Shown here piece after piece: positions 1 through 5,896 of a DNA stretch of 9,627 bases. A program made the translations under genes and the position numbers. The notes beneath the pieces were generated by a model. That model searched no databases, had not been told where the DNA came from, and worked only from the letters and a program-made list of their open reading frames with translations. The first letter of the stretch is position 1; each line of letters begins with the position of its first letter. Source of the DNA: Beijerinckiaceae bacterium (lineage in GTDB: Bacteria > Pseudomonadota > Alphaproteobacteria > Rhizobiales > Beijerinckiaceae); assembly GCA_947456315.1 (NCBI GenBank), contig CANGRU010000036.1, positions 1 to 9,627 on the forward strand, read 5' to 3'.

Positions 1-333
1 GAAGAATGCGTCTATGTGATCGAAGGCAAGGGCTACGATCTGCATCAGGATTCTGATTGCGAAATCGGCAATGTCTTTGAATGGGTCATCAATCCGCAGG
101 TGCAGCGTTTCGAGTGGGAATCGGGCGATGTGATCTACATCCCGCCGAATACGGTGCATCAGCATTTCAATGCTGACCCCGACAAGCCGGCGCGCTTCAT
201 CTCCTGCACCAACCGCATCTTCAAGCAGATCGGCCTGAACACACTCGAACAATTCGAGGATTCGCCCGATTTCGATCCGAAGGTGGTGCTGACCGCCGAT
301 CTCGTGCGCGACTATCTGCGCGGCAAGAAGTAA
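1..333 (+). CDS. Cupin-domain protein, C-terminal part (5' end outside window)
   Basis: The reading frame is open from the first base of the window, so this is the last 110 codons of a longer gene. A GTG at position 16 is an internal codon, not a believable start. Residues 2-9 fit the end of cupin motif 1 (E-x6-G). Residues 42-57 fit motif 2 (G-x5-P-x-N-x2-H-x3-N, with His53 as the likely metal ligand and Asn in place of the usual Gly). The segment between the motifs is long and acidic, and a helical tail ends in basic residues. Cupins of this kind include metal-dependent dioxygenases, isomerases and non-enzymatic binding proteins, and the visible part does not decide among them. The first metal-ligand motif (HxH) lies upstream of the window. 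A strong terminator follows directly, so it is probably the last gene of its transcript and not co-transcribed with eutA. Confidence 0.85.
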   Translation, partial: EECVYVIEGKGYDLHQDSDCEIGNVFEWVINPQVQRFEWESGDVIYIPPNTVHQHFNADPDKPARFISCTNRIFKQIGLNTLEQFEDSPDFDPKVVLTADLVRDYLRGKK

Positions 334-342
334 GATACAGGC

Positions 343-371
343 GCGGGCGGCTTTGGCCGCCCGCACTTTTT
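343..371 (+). terminator. Intrinsic terminator after the cupin gene
   Basis: A perfect 9-bp GC-only stem (GCGGGCGGC at 343-351, GCCGCCCGC at 356-364) closes a TTTG loop. It is followed after two bases by five T residues (367-371). It begins 9 bases after the cupin stop codon and is read on the plus strand. It should separate the cupin transcript from eutA. Confidence 0.88.
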
Positions 372-375
372 CCAG

Positions 376-410
376 CCGTCATTGCAAGCGAAGCGAAGCA
401 ATCCTGACGG
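376..410 (+). repeat. Dispersed palindromic repeat, copy 1 (imperfect)
   Basis: The arms CCGTCATTGC and GCAATCCTGACGG pair as an inverted repeat with a three-base bulge. They enclose AAGCGAAGCGAA, which is itself a short tandem of AAGCG units. The same arms recur at 2035-2070. Closely similar CGTCATTGC-AGCGAAGCGAAGCAATCC elements are, from general knowledge, frequent between genes in Bradyrhizobium-like and other alphaproteobacterial genomes. Here it sits just upstream of eutA and creates an apparent but spurious TTG-started extension of that frame. Confidence 0.7.
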
Positions 411-432
411 TTTGGCGGTTTCTGGATTGCAG

Positions 433-2031
433 ATGAACCGATCCCCCGACAAGCCCCTGCGCACCCAATTGCAACATTCCATCCGCGACCATTTGCTGGG
501 CGCGGATGCTGAACATGTGCATGACGAGGACGCTGATCATGACCATGATCATGAGGGTGGTCCGGGCACGCTGGGTGCAGGTGCGCGCGCGCTGGAAAGC
601 GTGCCGCTGGTCAGCATGGGCATTGATATCGGCTCGTCGGGCACACAAATCGCATTCTCGCGTTTGTTGATGCGCGGACCCGGTGAGCCGATCGCCATGC
701 GCCGCCATGCCGCCGAGCGACAGACGCTGTATTTATCGCCCGTGTCGCTAACGCCGTTCAAGGGCGCGCATGAGATTGACGAGATACGGCTGCGCGCCAT
801 CATTGATCGCGCTTTCGAGGCGGCGGGCATTACGCCTGATGATATTGAAACCGGCGTGGTCATTCTGACGGGCGAAGCTATGGCGCGCGACAATGCGCAA
901 GCCATTACCCATATGTTGGCGCAAGATCTGGGCGAGCTGGTCACCGCCACGGCGGGCCACCAGATGGAAGCCATGCTGGCCGCCTACGGCTCGGGCGCGG
1001 TGCGTCGCTCGGGTGAAAAAAGCGCGACCCTTCTCAACATCGACATTGGCGGCGGCACAACAAAGATTTCGCGCATTGTGGATGGCCACATTGAAGCCAG
1101 CGCCGCGCTCGCCATCGGCGGGCGGCAGATGTGTTGGTCACGCGAGGACAGACTGATCCGTTGCGATGACAGTGCGCGACGGTTTCTGGTGCGTGCCGGC
1201 ATCAACTGGCAGATCGGGGACGCAGTCGATTTTGCCGCGCTTGATGGTGTGGCCGGGCAAATGGCTGATGCCTTGATCGAAGCGCTGGTTAACCCTGCGG
1301 CGCAGGCCGATCTTTGGCTCACCGATCCGCTTGAGGCAAAGCCCGTCGAGGGCATTTTGTTCTCAGGTGGTGTGGCCGAATATATTTACGATCGTGAGAC
1401 ACGCGATTTTTCGGATATGGGTCGCAGGCTTGGTTGCGCCATTGCGCGCCGTCTGGCGGAGGGCAAGTTTCCGGCCCCGCTCGAAGCGGAAGGCGAATGT
1501 ATTCGCGCGACAGCTTTGGGTGCGTCGGAATTTTCCGTGCAAATGAGCGGGCAGACGAGCTTCATCTCGCATCCCGCTTTGCTGCTGCCGCGACGCAATC
1601 TGCCTGTGCTGATGCCAACTATCGCGCTGACCGGCATGCCGGATCCGGTTGCCATCGCAAAGGCGACGGCACAACATCGCAAAGCCTTTGGTCTGGAAGG
1701 TATCGAGAAAGATTTTGCGCTCGCCTTGCGCTGGCGTGGTGCGCCCGACTATGCGCGCCTGCGTGCTCTGGCGGATGGTCTTGCGGCGGGCCTGCAAGAC
1801 CGTGTTCAGGCAGGTCTGCCGTTGCACATCATGCTGGAGGGTGATGCGGCACTGACGCTGGGCCATATTTTAAGCGACGAGATCAAGGTGACGTCTCCCC
1901 TGTTGGTGATCGACGGGATCACTTTGCGCGATTTTGATTTCGTGGATATCGGCCGCATCCGTCTGCCATCAAAAATGGTGCCGGTGACGATTAAATCGCT
2001 GCTCTTCGATGTGGCGCAGAAAGCGGAGTGA
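433..2031 (+). CDS. eutA: EutA, reactivating factor of ethanolamine ammonia-lyase
   Basis: This 532-residue protein is a member of the actin-like ATPase (ASKHA) fold. The family exchanges damaged adenosylcobalamin from inactivated ethanolamine ammonia-lyase (EutBC) using ATP. The first phosphate loop is at residues 62-72 (GIDIGSSGT), the second at 201-211 (NIDIGGGTT), and an adenosine-binding SGGVAEY motif is at 311-317. The C-terminal MVPVTIKSLLF (515-525) closely matches the end of E. coli EutA. The enterobacterial protein is about 467 residues; most of the excess is an N-terminal extension of about 60 residues with a His/Asp-rich stretch at 28-40 (HVHDEDADHDHDH), a possible metal-binding segment. 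I chose ATG 433 because the frame upstream to TTG 382 only reads through a repeat element; the Shine-Dalgarno sequence is weak. No eutB, eutC or shell gene is visible, and terminators flank the gene, so it appears monocistronic. The family call is firm; the role of the extension is unknown. Confidence 0.92.
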   Translation: MNRSPDKPLRTQLQHSIRDHLLGADAEHVHDEDADHDHDHEGGPGTLGAGARALESVPLVSMGIDIGSSGTQIAFSRLLMRGPGEPIAMRRHAAERQTLYLSPVSLTPFKGAHEIDEIRLRAIIDRAFEAAGITPDDIETGVVILTGEAMARDNAQAITHMLAQDLGELVTATAGHQMEAMLAAYGSGAVRRSGEKSATLLNIDIGGGTTKISRIVDGHIEASAALAIGGRQMCWSREDRLIRCDDSARRFLVRAGINWQIGDAVDFAALDGVAGQMADALIEALVNPAAQADLWLTDPLEAKPVEGILFSGGVAEYIYDRETRDFSDMGRRLGCAIARRLAEGKFPAPLEAEGECIRATALGASEFSVQMSGQTSFISHPALLLPRRNLPVLMPTIALTGMPDPVAIAKATAQHRKAFGLEGIEKDFALALRWRGAPDYARLRALADGLAAGLQDRVQAGLPLHIMLEGDAALTLGHILSDEIKVTSPLLVIDGITLRDFDFVDIGRIRLPSKMVPVTIKSLLFDVAQKAE

Positions 2032-2034
2032 AAA

Positions 2035-2075
2035 GCCGTCATTGCAAGCGTGAGCCAAAGCAATGACGGCGTTTT
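2035..2075. terminator. Palindromic repeat copy 2, bidirectional terminator between eutA and rhlE
   Basis: A perfect 11-bp inverted repeat (GCCGTCATTGC at 2035-2045, GCAATGACGGC at 2060-2070) has a 14-base loop. On the plus strand it is followed by GTTTTATTT; on the minus strand it is followed by TTTT (the AAAA at 2031-2034). It fills almost the whole 46-base gap between the two convergent stop codons, so it can end both transcripts. Its arms are the same as those of the repeat at 376-410, but with a restored, uninterrupted stem. Confidence 0.85.
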
Positions 2076-2077
2076 AT

Positions 2078-3394
2078 TTAGCGTGAACGCTGTTCGCGGC
2101 GTTCGCGATTGGGCCCACCCGCATTGCGCTTGTCGCCTTGCGGTGTGCGCGGACGAAAGCCATTGCCGGATGAGCGCTCGCCCTGTTTCTGGCCCTGATG
2201 CGGACGGCCCGAGCCACGCTGCGGAGGCTTGGGAGCGGGTGCCTTGTTCTCGTCAGCCTTGCCCTGCGCACTGCGGCGATCCGTGATCGGCAGCACTTGG
2301 CGCGTCAGCTTTTCAATCTGGCGAAGCAAATGGCGTTCTTCATTGTCGCAGAACGAAATGGCCGTGCCTTCATGGCCTGCACGCGCGGTGCGGCCAATGC
2401 GGTGGACGTAGCTTTCGGCGACATCCGGCAATTCGAAATTGACGACATGGGAGACCTGATCGACGTCAATGCCGCGTGCGGCAATGTCGGTTGCCACCAG
2501 CACGCCGGTGCGGCCATCTTTGAATTCAGCGAGCGCCTTCTGGCGCGCGCCCTGACTCTTGTTGCCATGAATGGCGGCCGCCGTAATGCCGGAGGCTGCC
2601 AGATGCTGCGCCACTTTATCCGCGCCGCGCTTGGTGCGTGTGAAGACAATGGTGCGCGAGAAATCTTTCGAGCCCAGAAGCTCGACCAGAAGATCGCGCT
2701 TGGCTTTGGTGTCGACCAGATAGACCGATTGCGCGACGCGTTCGGCTGTGGTGGCAACGGGTGTCACCGTCACTTCGACCGGATCTGTCAGCATTTCGCC
2801 AGCCAATGTTGCGATTTCGCGCGGCATGGTGGCGGAGAAGAACAGGCTCTGGCGATGTTTGGGCAAACGCGCGACGATCTTGCGGATCGGCACGATGAAG
2901 CCGAGATCCAGCATATGGTCGGCCTCGTCCAGCACGACGATCTGTGTGCCGGACAGTTTCACAGTGCCGCCGGCCATATGGTCGAGCAAGCGGCCCGGGG
3001 TGGCAACCAGCACATCGACGCCGCGCGCCATAGCCTGCACCTGCGGGCCATGGCCGACGCCGCCCACGATCACCGCCACGCGGATGCGGGCATGGCGACC
3101 ATAGGTGCGGAAGCTTTCAGCGATCTGGGCAACCAGTTCGCGGGTGGGGGCCATCACCAGCACGCGGGCGGTAGCGGAGGAATGGTTCAGAGGTTCATCC
3201 AGCAAGCGCTGGATGATGGGCAGGGCGAAGGCCGCCGTTTTGCCGGTGCCGGTCTGGGCAATGCCCAGCAGATCGCGGCCTTTCAGCAAGTCGGGGATGG
3301 CTTTGGCCTGAATGGGGGTCGGCGTTGTATAGCCTTCTTCGCTCAGGGCGCGAAGGAGGGTCTCGGCCAAGCCGAGATCCGCAAAATTTGTCAA
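2078..3394 (-). CDS. rhlE: DEAD-box ATP-dependent RNA helicase, RhlE type
   Basis: The 438-residue protein unwinds or remodels RNA at the expense of ATP, with roles in ribosome assembly, RNA decay or cold growth known for the family. All core motifs are in order: Q motif (Phe4, Gly21-Tyr22, PTPIQ at 25-29), motif I AQTGTGKT (46-53), Ia PTRELV (83-88), Ib TPGR (132-135), II DEAD (156-159), III SAT (187-189), V ATDIAARGID (301-310) and VI HRIGRTARAG (331-340). From about residue 372 to the end there is a basic, low-complexity tail rich in Gly, Arg, Gln, Pro and Lys, typical of RhlE proteins and likely to bind RNA non-specifically. The start is TTG (3394-3392): a TGA lies in frame two codons upstream, and GGAAAG is 8 bases away. 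The protein begins right at the usual RhlE N-terminus. It is convergent with eutA and divergent from serA, so it is probably its own transcript. RhlE fits better than DeaD or SrmB because of length and the short tail. Confidence 0.93.
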   Translation of the reverse strand: MTNFADLGLAETLLRALSEEGYTTPTPIQAKAIPDLLKGRDLLGIAQTGTGKTAAFALPIIQRLLDEPLNHSSATARVLVMAPTRELVAQIAESFRTYGRHARIRVAVIVGGVGHGPQVQAMARGVDVLVATPGRLLDHMAGGTVKLSGTQIVVLDEADHMLDLGFIVPIRKIVARLPKHRQSLFFSATMPREIATLAGEMLTDPVEVTVTPVATTAERVAQSVYLVDTKAKRDLLVELLGSKDFSRTIVFTRTKRGADKVAQHLAASGITAAAIHGNKSQGARQKALAEFKDGRTGVLVATDIAARGIDVDQVSHVVNFELPDVAESYVHRIGRTARAGHEGTAISFCDNEERHLLRQIEKLTRQVLPITDRRSAQGKADENKAPAPKPPQRGSGRPHQGQKQGERSSGNGFRPRTPQGDKRNAGGPNRERREQRSR

Positions 3395-3676
3395 AGTTCA
3401 ATCTTTCCAAGGGTGAATCGTGCCATGGCCGCTGAAGCGACCGGCAGGTTCGTTTATGCAGGGGACAGCCCCGCGTTCCTCGGGCAGTCGGTCGGGGGGA
3501 TACCCCTGCGCTCGACAGTGGGCGAATGGGCAAAAGCCCGAAAGCCGGACGCGGCTGGAGCGCAAAGTGCCTCAGGACGAGGACAAGCGCCTTGTCGCAT
3601 GCGCTTGGAGGTTGCGTCAATCGAAATAGGGCTTACAAGCCCAATTCCAGACATGCTCAACGGGGTCACGAGGACC
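3395..3676. other. Hairpin-rich intergenic region between divergent rhlE and serA
   Basis: No convincing gene lies in these 282 bases, but small inverted repeats are dense. They are GGGG-ACAG-CCCC (3461-3472), GGGG-ATA-CCCC (3496-3506), GGGC-AAAA-GCCC (3528-3539), AGCCG-GACG-CGGCT (3543-3556), a 7-bp stem CAAGCGC/GCGCTTG with a 10-base loop (3584-3607), and GGGCT-TACA-AGCCC (3629-3642). In addition GCAGGGG (3458-3464) pairs perfectly with CCCCTGC (3503-3509), a pairing that excludes the first two hairpins. Both promoters (rhlE leftward, serA rightward) must be here, but I see no confident -35/-10 pair. The repeats could form a structured 5' leader of serA or of rhlE mRNA, or be binding sites. 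I do not recognise a named riboswitch class. The stems are short and the region is GC-rich, so some could be chance. Confidence 0.45.
3403..3408 (-). promoter_or_regulatory. Ribosome binding site supporting the TTG start of rhlE
   Basis: On the minus strand this reads GGAAAG, 8 bases before the TTG at 3394-3392. With the in-frame TGA between them, this leaves TTG as the only start that keeps the conserved N-terminus of the helicase. Confidence 0.7.
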
Positions 3677-4933
3677 ATGCAGGGACATAATCCGCAGCTT
3701 TCGCTCTCCAAGGACAAGATCCGTATTCTGCTCCTGGAGGGGATTAATGACAGTGCCGTTGAGCTCATCATGGGCTCTGGCTACACGAGCACCACGCGCC
3801 TGATGAAGGCGCTGGATGGCAAAGAGCTCGATGAAGCGATCCGCAACACGCATATCATCGGCATCCGCTCGCGCACGCAATTGACCGAAGAGGTCTTTGC
3901 CAAGGCCGAGAAGCTGATTGCAGTGGGTTGCTTTTCGGTCGGCACCAATCAGGTCGATCTCGATGCAGCGCATCGGCGCGGCATTCCGGTGTTCAACGCG
4001 CCTTTCTCCAACACGCGCTCTGTCGCTGAGCTGGTGATTGGCGAAATCGTCATGCTGTTTCGCCGCATCTTTCCGCGCTCTGTCTCAGCCCATGAAGGTG
4101 GCTGGGACAAGTCGGCCACGGGTTCGATCGAAGTGCGCGGCAAGACGCTGGGCATTATCGGCTATGGCAATATCGGCAGCCAGCTGTCGACTTTGGCTGA
4201 AGCCATGGGCATGCGCGTTATTTATTTCGATGTCATGGACAAGCTACGCCATGGCAATACGGAGCCCGTGGAAAGCCTCAATGAGCTTCTGCGCGTCGCA
4301 GATGTTGTCTCTCTGCATGTGCCGGAAAATGCTTCGACCTTTAACATGATGGGCGCTGAACAATTCGCCCAGATGAAAAAGGGTGCGCATTTCATCAACA
4401 ATGCGCGTGGCACGGTCGTTGATCTCGATGCGCTGGCCGCTGCTCTCAAGAGCGGACATCTGGCAGGTGCTGCGGTTGACGTGTTTCCGGTGGAGCCCGC
4501 ATCCAACAGCGAAAAATTCGTAACGCCGCTGCAAGGTCTGTCCAACGTCATTCTGACGCCGCACATCGGCGGCTCGACCGAAGAAGCCCAGGAGCGCATC
4601 GGTGCGGAAGTCGCGCGCAAGCTGGTGGATTATTCCGATTCCGGCTCAACCGTCGGCGCGGTGAATTTCCCGCAGGTGCAATTGTCGTCGCGTGCGCAGG
4701 GCACACGCTTCATCCATGTGCACAAGAACGTGCCCGGCGTGATGAACAGCCTCAATCAGGTTTTCTCGCGTCACGGTGTGAATATTGCAGCGCAATATCT
4801 GCAGACCGAGGGTGACCTTGGTTATGTCGTGATGGAAGCCGACGGTTGCGGTGGTGATACCGAGGCCGTGCTTGAGGAAATGAAGGCTGTCGAGGGCACG
4901 ATCCGCGCCCGCCTGCTTTACGCGGGCTCTTGA
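3677..4933 (+). CDS. serA: D-3-phosphoglycerate dehydrogenase
   Basis: It oxidises 3-phosphoglycerate to 3-phosphohydroxypyruvate with NAD+, the first committed step of serine synthesis. The 418-residue protein aligns along its whole length with E. coli SerA (410 residues). It has the substrate-binding half (GTNQVDLDAA and NAPFSNTRSVAE around 89-118), the Rossmann loop GYGNIG (162-167), and the catalytic Arg244, Glu273 and His296 (in ARGT, VEP and TPHIGG). A C-terminal ACT domain covers about 345-418. The residues that bind inhibitory serine in E. coli (His344, Asn346, Asn364) appear conserved as His349, Asn351 and Asn369, so feedback inhibition by serine is likely. It lacks the extra domain of the 520-530-residue type. 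The frame stays open far upstream by chance; family length supports ATG 3677 (GAGG close by) or ATG 3653 (no Shine-Dalgarno). No serC or serB is adjacent. Confidence 0.94.
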   Translation: MQGHNPQLSLSKDKIRILLLEGINDSAVELIMGSGYTSTTRLMKALDGKELDEAIRNTHIIGIRSRTQLTEEVFAKAEKLIAVGCFSVGTNQVDLDAAHRRGIPVFNAPFSNTRSVAELVIGEIVMLFRRIFPRSVSAHEGGWDKSATGSIEVRGKTLGIIGYGNIGSQLSTLAEAMGMRVIYFDVMDKLRHGNTEPVESLNELLRVADVVSLHVPENASTFNMMGAEQFAQMKKGAHFINNARGTVVDLDALAAALKSGHLAGAAVDVFPVEPASNSEKFVTPLQGLSNVILTPHIGGSTEEAQERIGAEVARKLVDYSDSGSTVGAVNFPQVQLSSRAQGTRFIHVHKNVPGVMNSLNQVFSRHGVNIAAQYLQTEGDLGYVVMEADGCGGDTEAVLEEMKAVEGTIRARLLYAGS

Positions 4934-4982
4934 AGCGTCTGGAAAACCGCACGCCTCAACCGCACTTTTTCTGATTTTCTGC

Positions 4983-5016
4983 ATCACCCCGCCCGAATGG
5001 CGGGGTGATTGCATTT
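4983..5016 (+). terminator. Hairpin terminator after serA
   Basis: A perfect 11-bp stem (ATCACCCCGCC at 4983-4993, GGCGGGGTGAT at 4999-5009) closes a five-base CGAAT loop, 49 bases after the serA stop. The following tract, TGCATTT, is only partly T-rich, so termination may be less efficient than at the other hairpins in the window. It separates serA from the regulator operon downstream. Confidence 0.75.
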
Positions 5017-5065
5017 CAAACCCTTCATTTTCATCAGCAAAATAATACGGCCTCTCGTCTCGGGC

Positions 5066-5083
5066 TTGGCATGTCTCTGGCTT
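5066..5083 (+). promoter_or_regulatory. Candidate sigma-54 promoter upstream of the regulator-malic enzyme-dctA genes
   Basis: The bases TGGCATG-TCTC-TGGCT (5067-5082) fit the -24/-12 consensus TGGCACG-N4-TTGCW with two mismatches. The invariant GG (5068-5069) and GC (5080-5081) are at the correct 12-base offset. Transcription would start near 5093, leaving a leader of about 57 bases before the ATG at 5150. dctA of rhizobia is a classic sigma-54-dependent gene, which makes this plausible for an operon ending in dctA. A match of this quality can occur by chance, and no activator site was recognised. Confidence 0.42.
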
Positions 5084-5149
5084 TGTTCTTGGTCGATGCG
5101 CCTCAAGTCTGGTGCATTGCAACAAGAATGAACGGGGCAGGGTAGCGCT

Positions 5150-5881
5150 ATGGGAACGAGCCAGATTCTTCGTCGTCTCGCAGGTGAGGCAGACGAGGCC
5201 GCGGCCAATCAATCAGGGGTCATTGCGACTTTGCCGCTGCGGTCCGAGTGCCGCATCGCGGTCTTGACCTCGGATGCGCTCATGGCTTTTGCCGTGACGT
5301 CGATCTGCACCTCGCATTTTCCCATTGTCACTGTGATACGGGCAGAACTTGATGATCTGCGCGCCGCGCGCCATCTCGATTCACGCGGCCATGCTTTGAT
5401 CATTCTCGATGCGAGCCTGCTCTCCGAGCTCGGCCCCGAGGTTGTGGGTGCATGGTTGCGCCCTTTCCGCAGCGTGCCGGTTTTACTACTTTCGGCTACA
5501 CCCGGCGCGCAGACGCTGGATCATTTCCAGACGGTCAAGCCCTTGCCTCGCGACATCACCCCGCGCGGTCTGGCCGAGGCCATCCGGCTGACTTTGAAGC
5601 GCGCCGACCAAGGGGCCGGAGAGCGCCGGGGACGTCTGCAAGAAATCGACAGAATTACCGCGACTCAATGGCGTGTGATCGGCTATCTTGGCAATGGTCA
5701 CTCCAATAAGGAGATCGCGTTTCGTATGGGTATTTCAGAAGCTACTGTGAAAGCTCATGTGGGGGCCGCGATTGCCCGTCTTGGTTTGACCAATCGCACC
5801 GAGGTTGCGCTCTTCGCGCAGCGCCTCGCAATGGGGTCGCGTTGGTCGGCAATGGCCACCGATGTCGACGCGCCGATCTGA
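5150..5881 (+). CDS. LuxR-family regulator with atypical receiver-like N-terminus
   Basis: The 243-residue protein has a C-terminal LuxR/FixJ-type helix-turn-helix at about 168-226, with the characteristic NGHSNKEIA, GISEATVKAH and LGLTNRTEVA segments. The usual Glu of the T-x-R-E opening is Trp174 here. Residues 34-150 look like a divergent response-regulator receiver: Asp42 is the only acidic residue of the usual pocket, and Asp87 (IILD), Ser115 (LLLSA) and Lys130 (KP) sit where the phosphoacceptor Asp, Thr/Ser and Lys belong. Phosphorylation is therefore possible but not assured. The N-terminal 33 residues are a non-conserved extension. The start ATG follows a GGGGCAGGG purine stretch by 7 bases. 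It ends 15 bases before the malic enzyme gene and probably shares its transcript with it and dctA, which makes control of C4-dicarboxylate use the likeliest job. No sensor kinase is adjacent. The specific target is inferred, not shown. Confidence 0.85.
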   Translation: MGTSQILRRLAGEADEAAANQSGVIATLPLRSECRIAVLTSDALMAFAVTSICTSHFPIVTVIRAELDDLRAARHLDSRGHALIILDASLLSELGPEVVGAWLRPFRSVPVLLLSATPGAQTLDHFQTVKPLPRDITPRGLAEAIRLTLKRADQGAGERRGRLQEIDRITATQWRVIGYLGNGHSNKEIAFRMGISEATVKAHVGAAIARLGLTNRTEVALFAQRLAMGSRWSAMATDVDAPI

Positions 5882-5896
5882 AGGCTGACAGAACAC

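Noticed and set aside
382..432. TTG-started N-terminal extension of eutA
   Set aside because: These 17 codons read through the dispersed palindromic repeat and have no ribosome binding site. ATG 433 is the better start.
534..551. Perfect palindrome TGATCATG-AC-CATGATCA that could be an operator
   Set aside because: It lies inside eutA and is produced by repeated His/Asp codons (GATCAT, GACCAT, GATCAT), so coding repetition explains it.
3195..3620. Minus-strand frame covering the rhlE/serA gap and the start of rhlE in another frame
   Set aside because: It overlaps the conserved N-terminal helicase motifs in the wrong frame, and its translation is a low-information Arg/Pro-rich sequence.
2198..3652. 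Long open frame running through the plus strand opposite rhlE and continuing into serA, which would give a 911-residue fusion
   Set aside because: The upstream part is antisense to a fully convincing DEAD-box helicase, shows no family pattern of its own, and joins serA only because no stop happens to occur in the frame. E. coli-type SerA begins around 3677.
5128..5145. Five-codon upstream reading frame (ATG to TAG) overlapping the ribosome binding region of the LuxR-type gene
   Set aside because: It has no Shine-Dalgarno of its own and no amino-acid bias suggesting attenuation; such short frames occur by chance.
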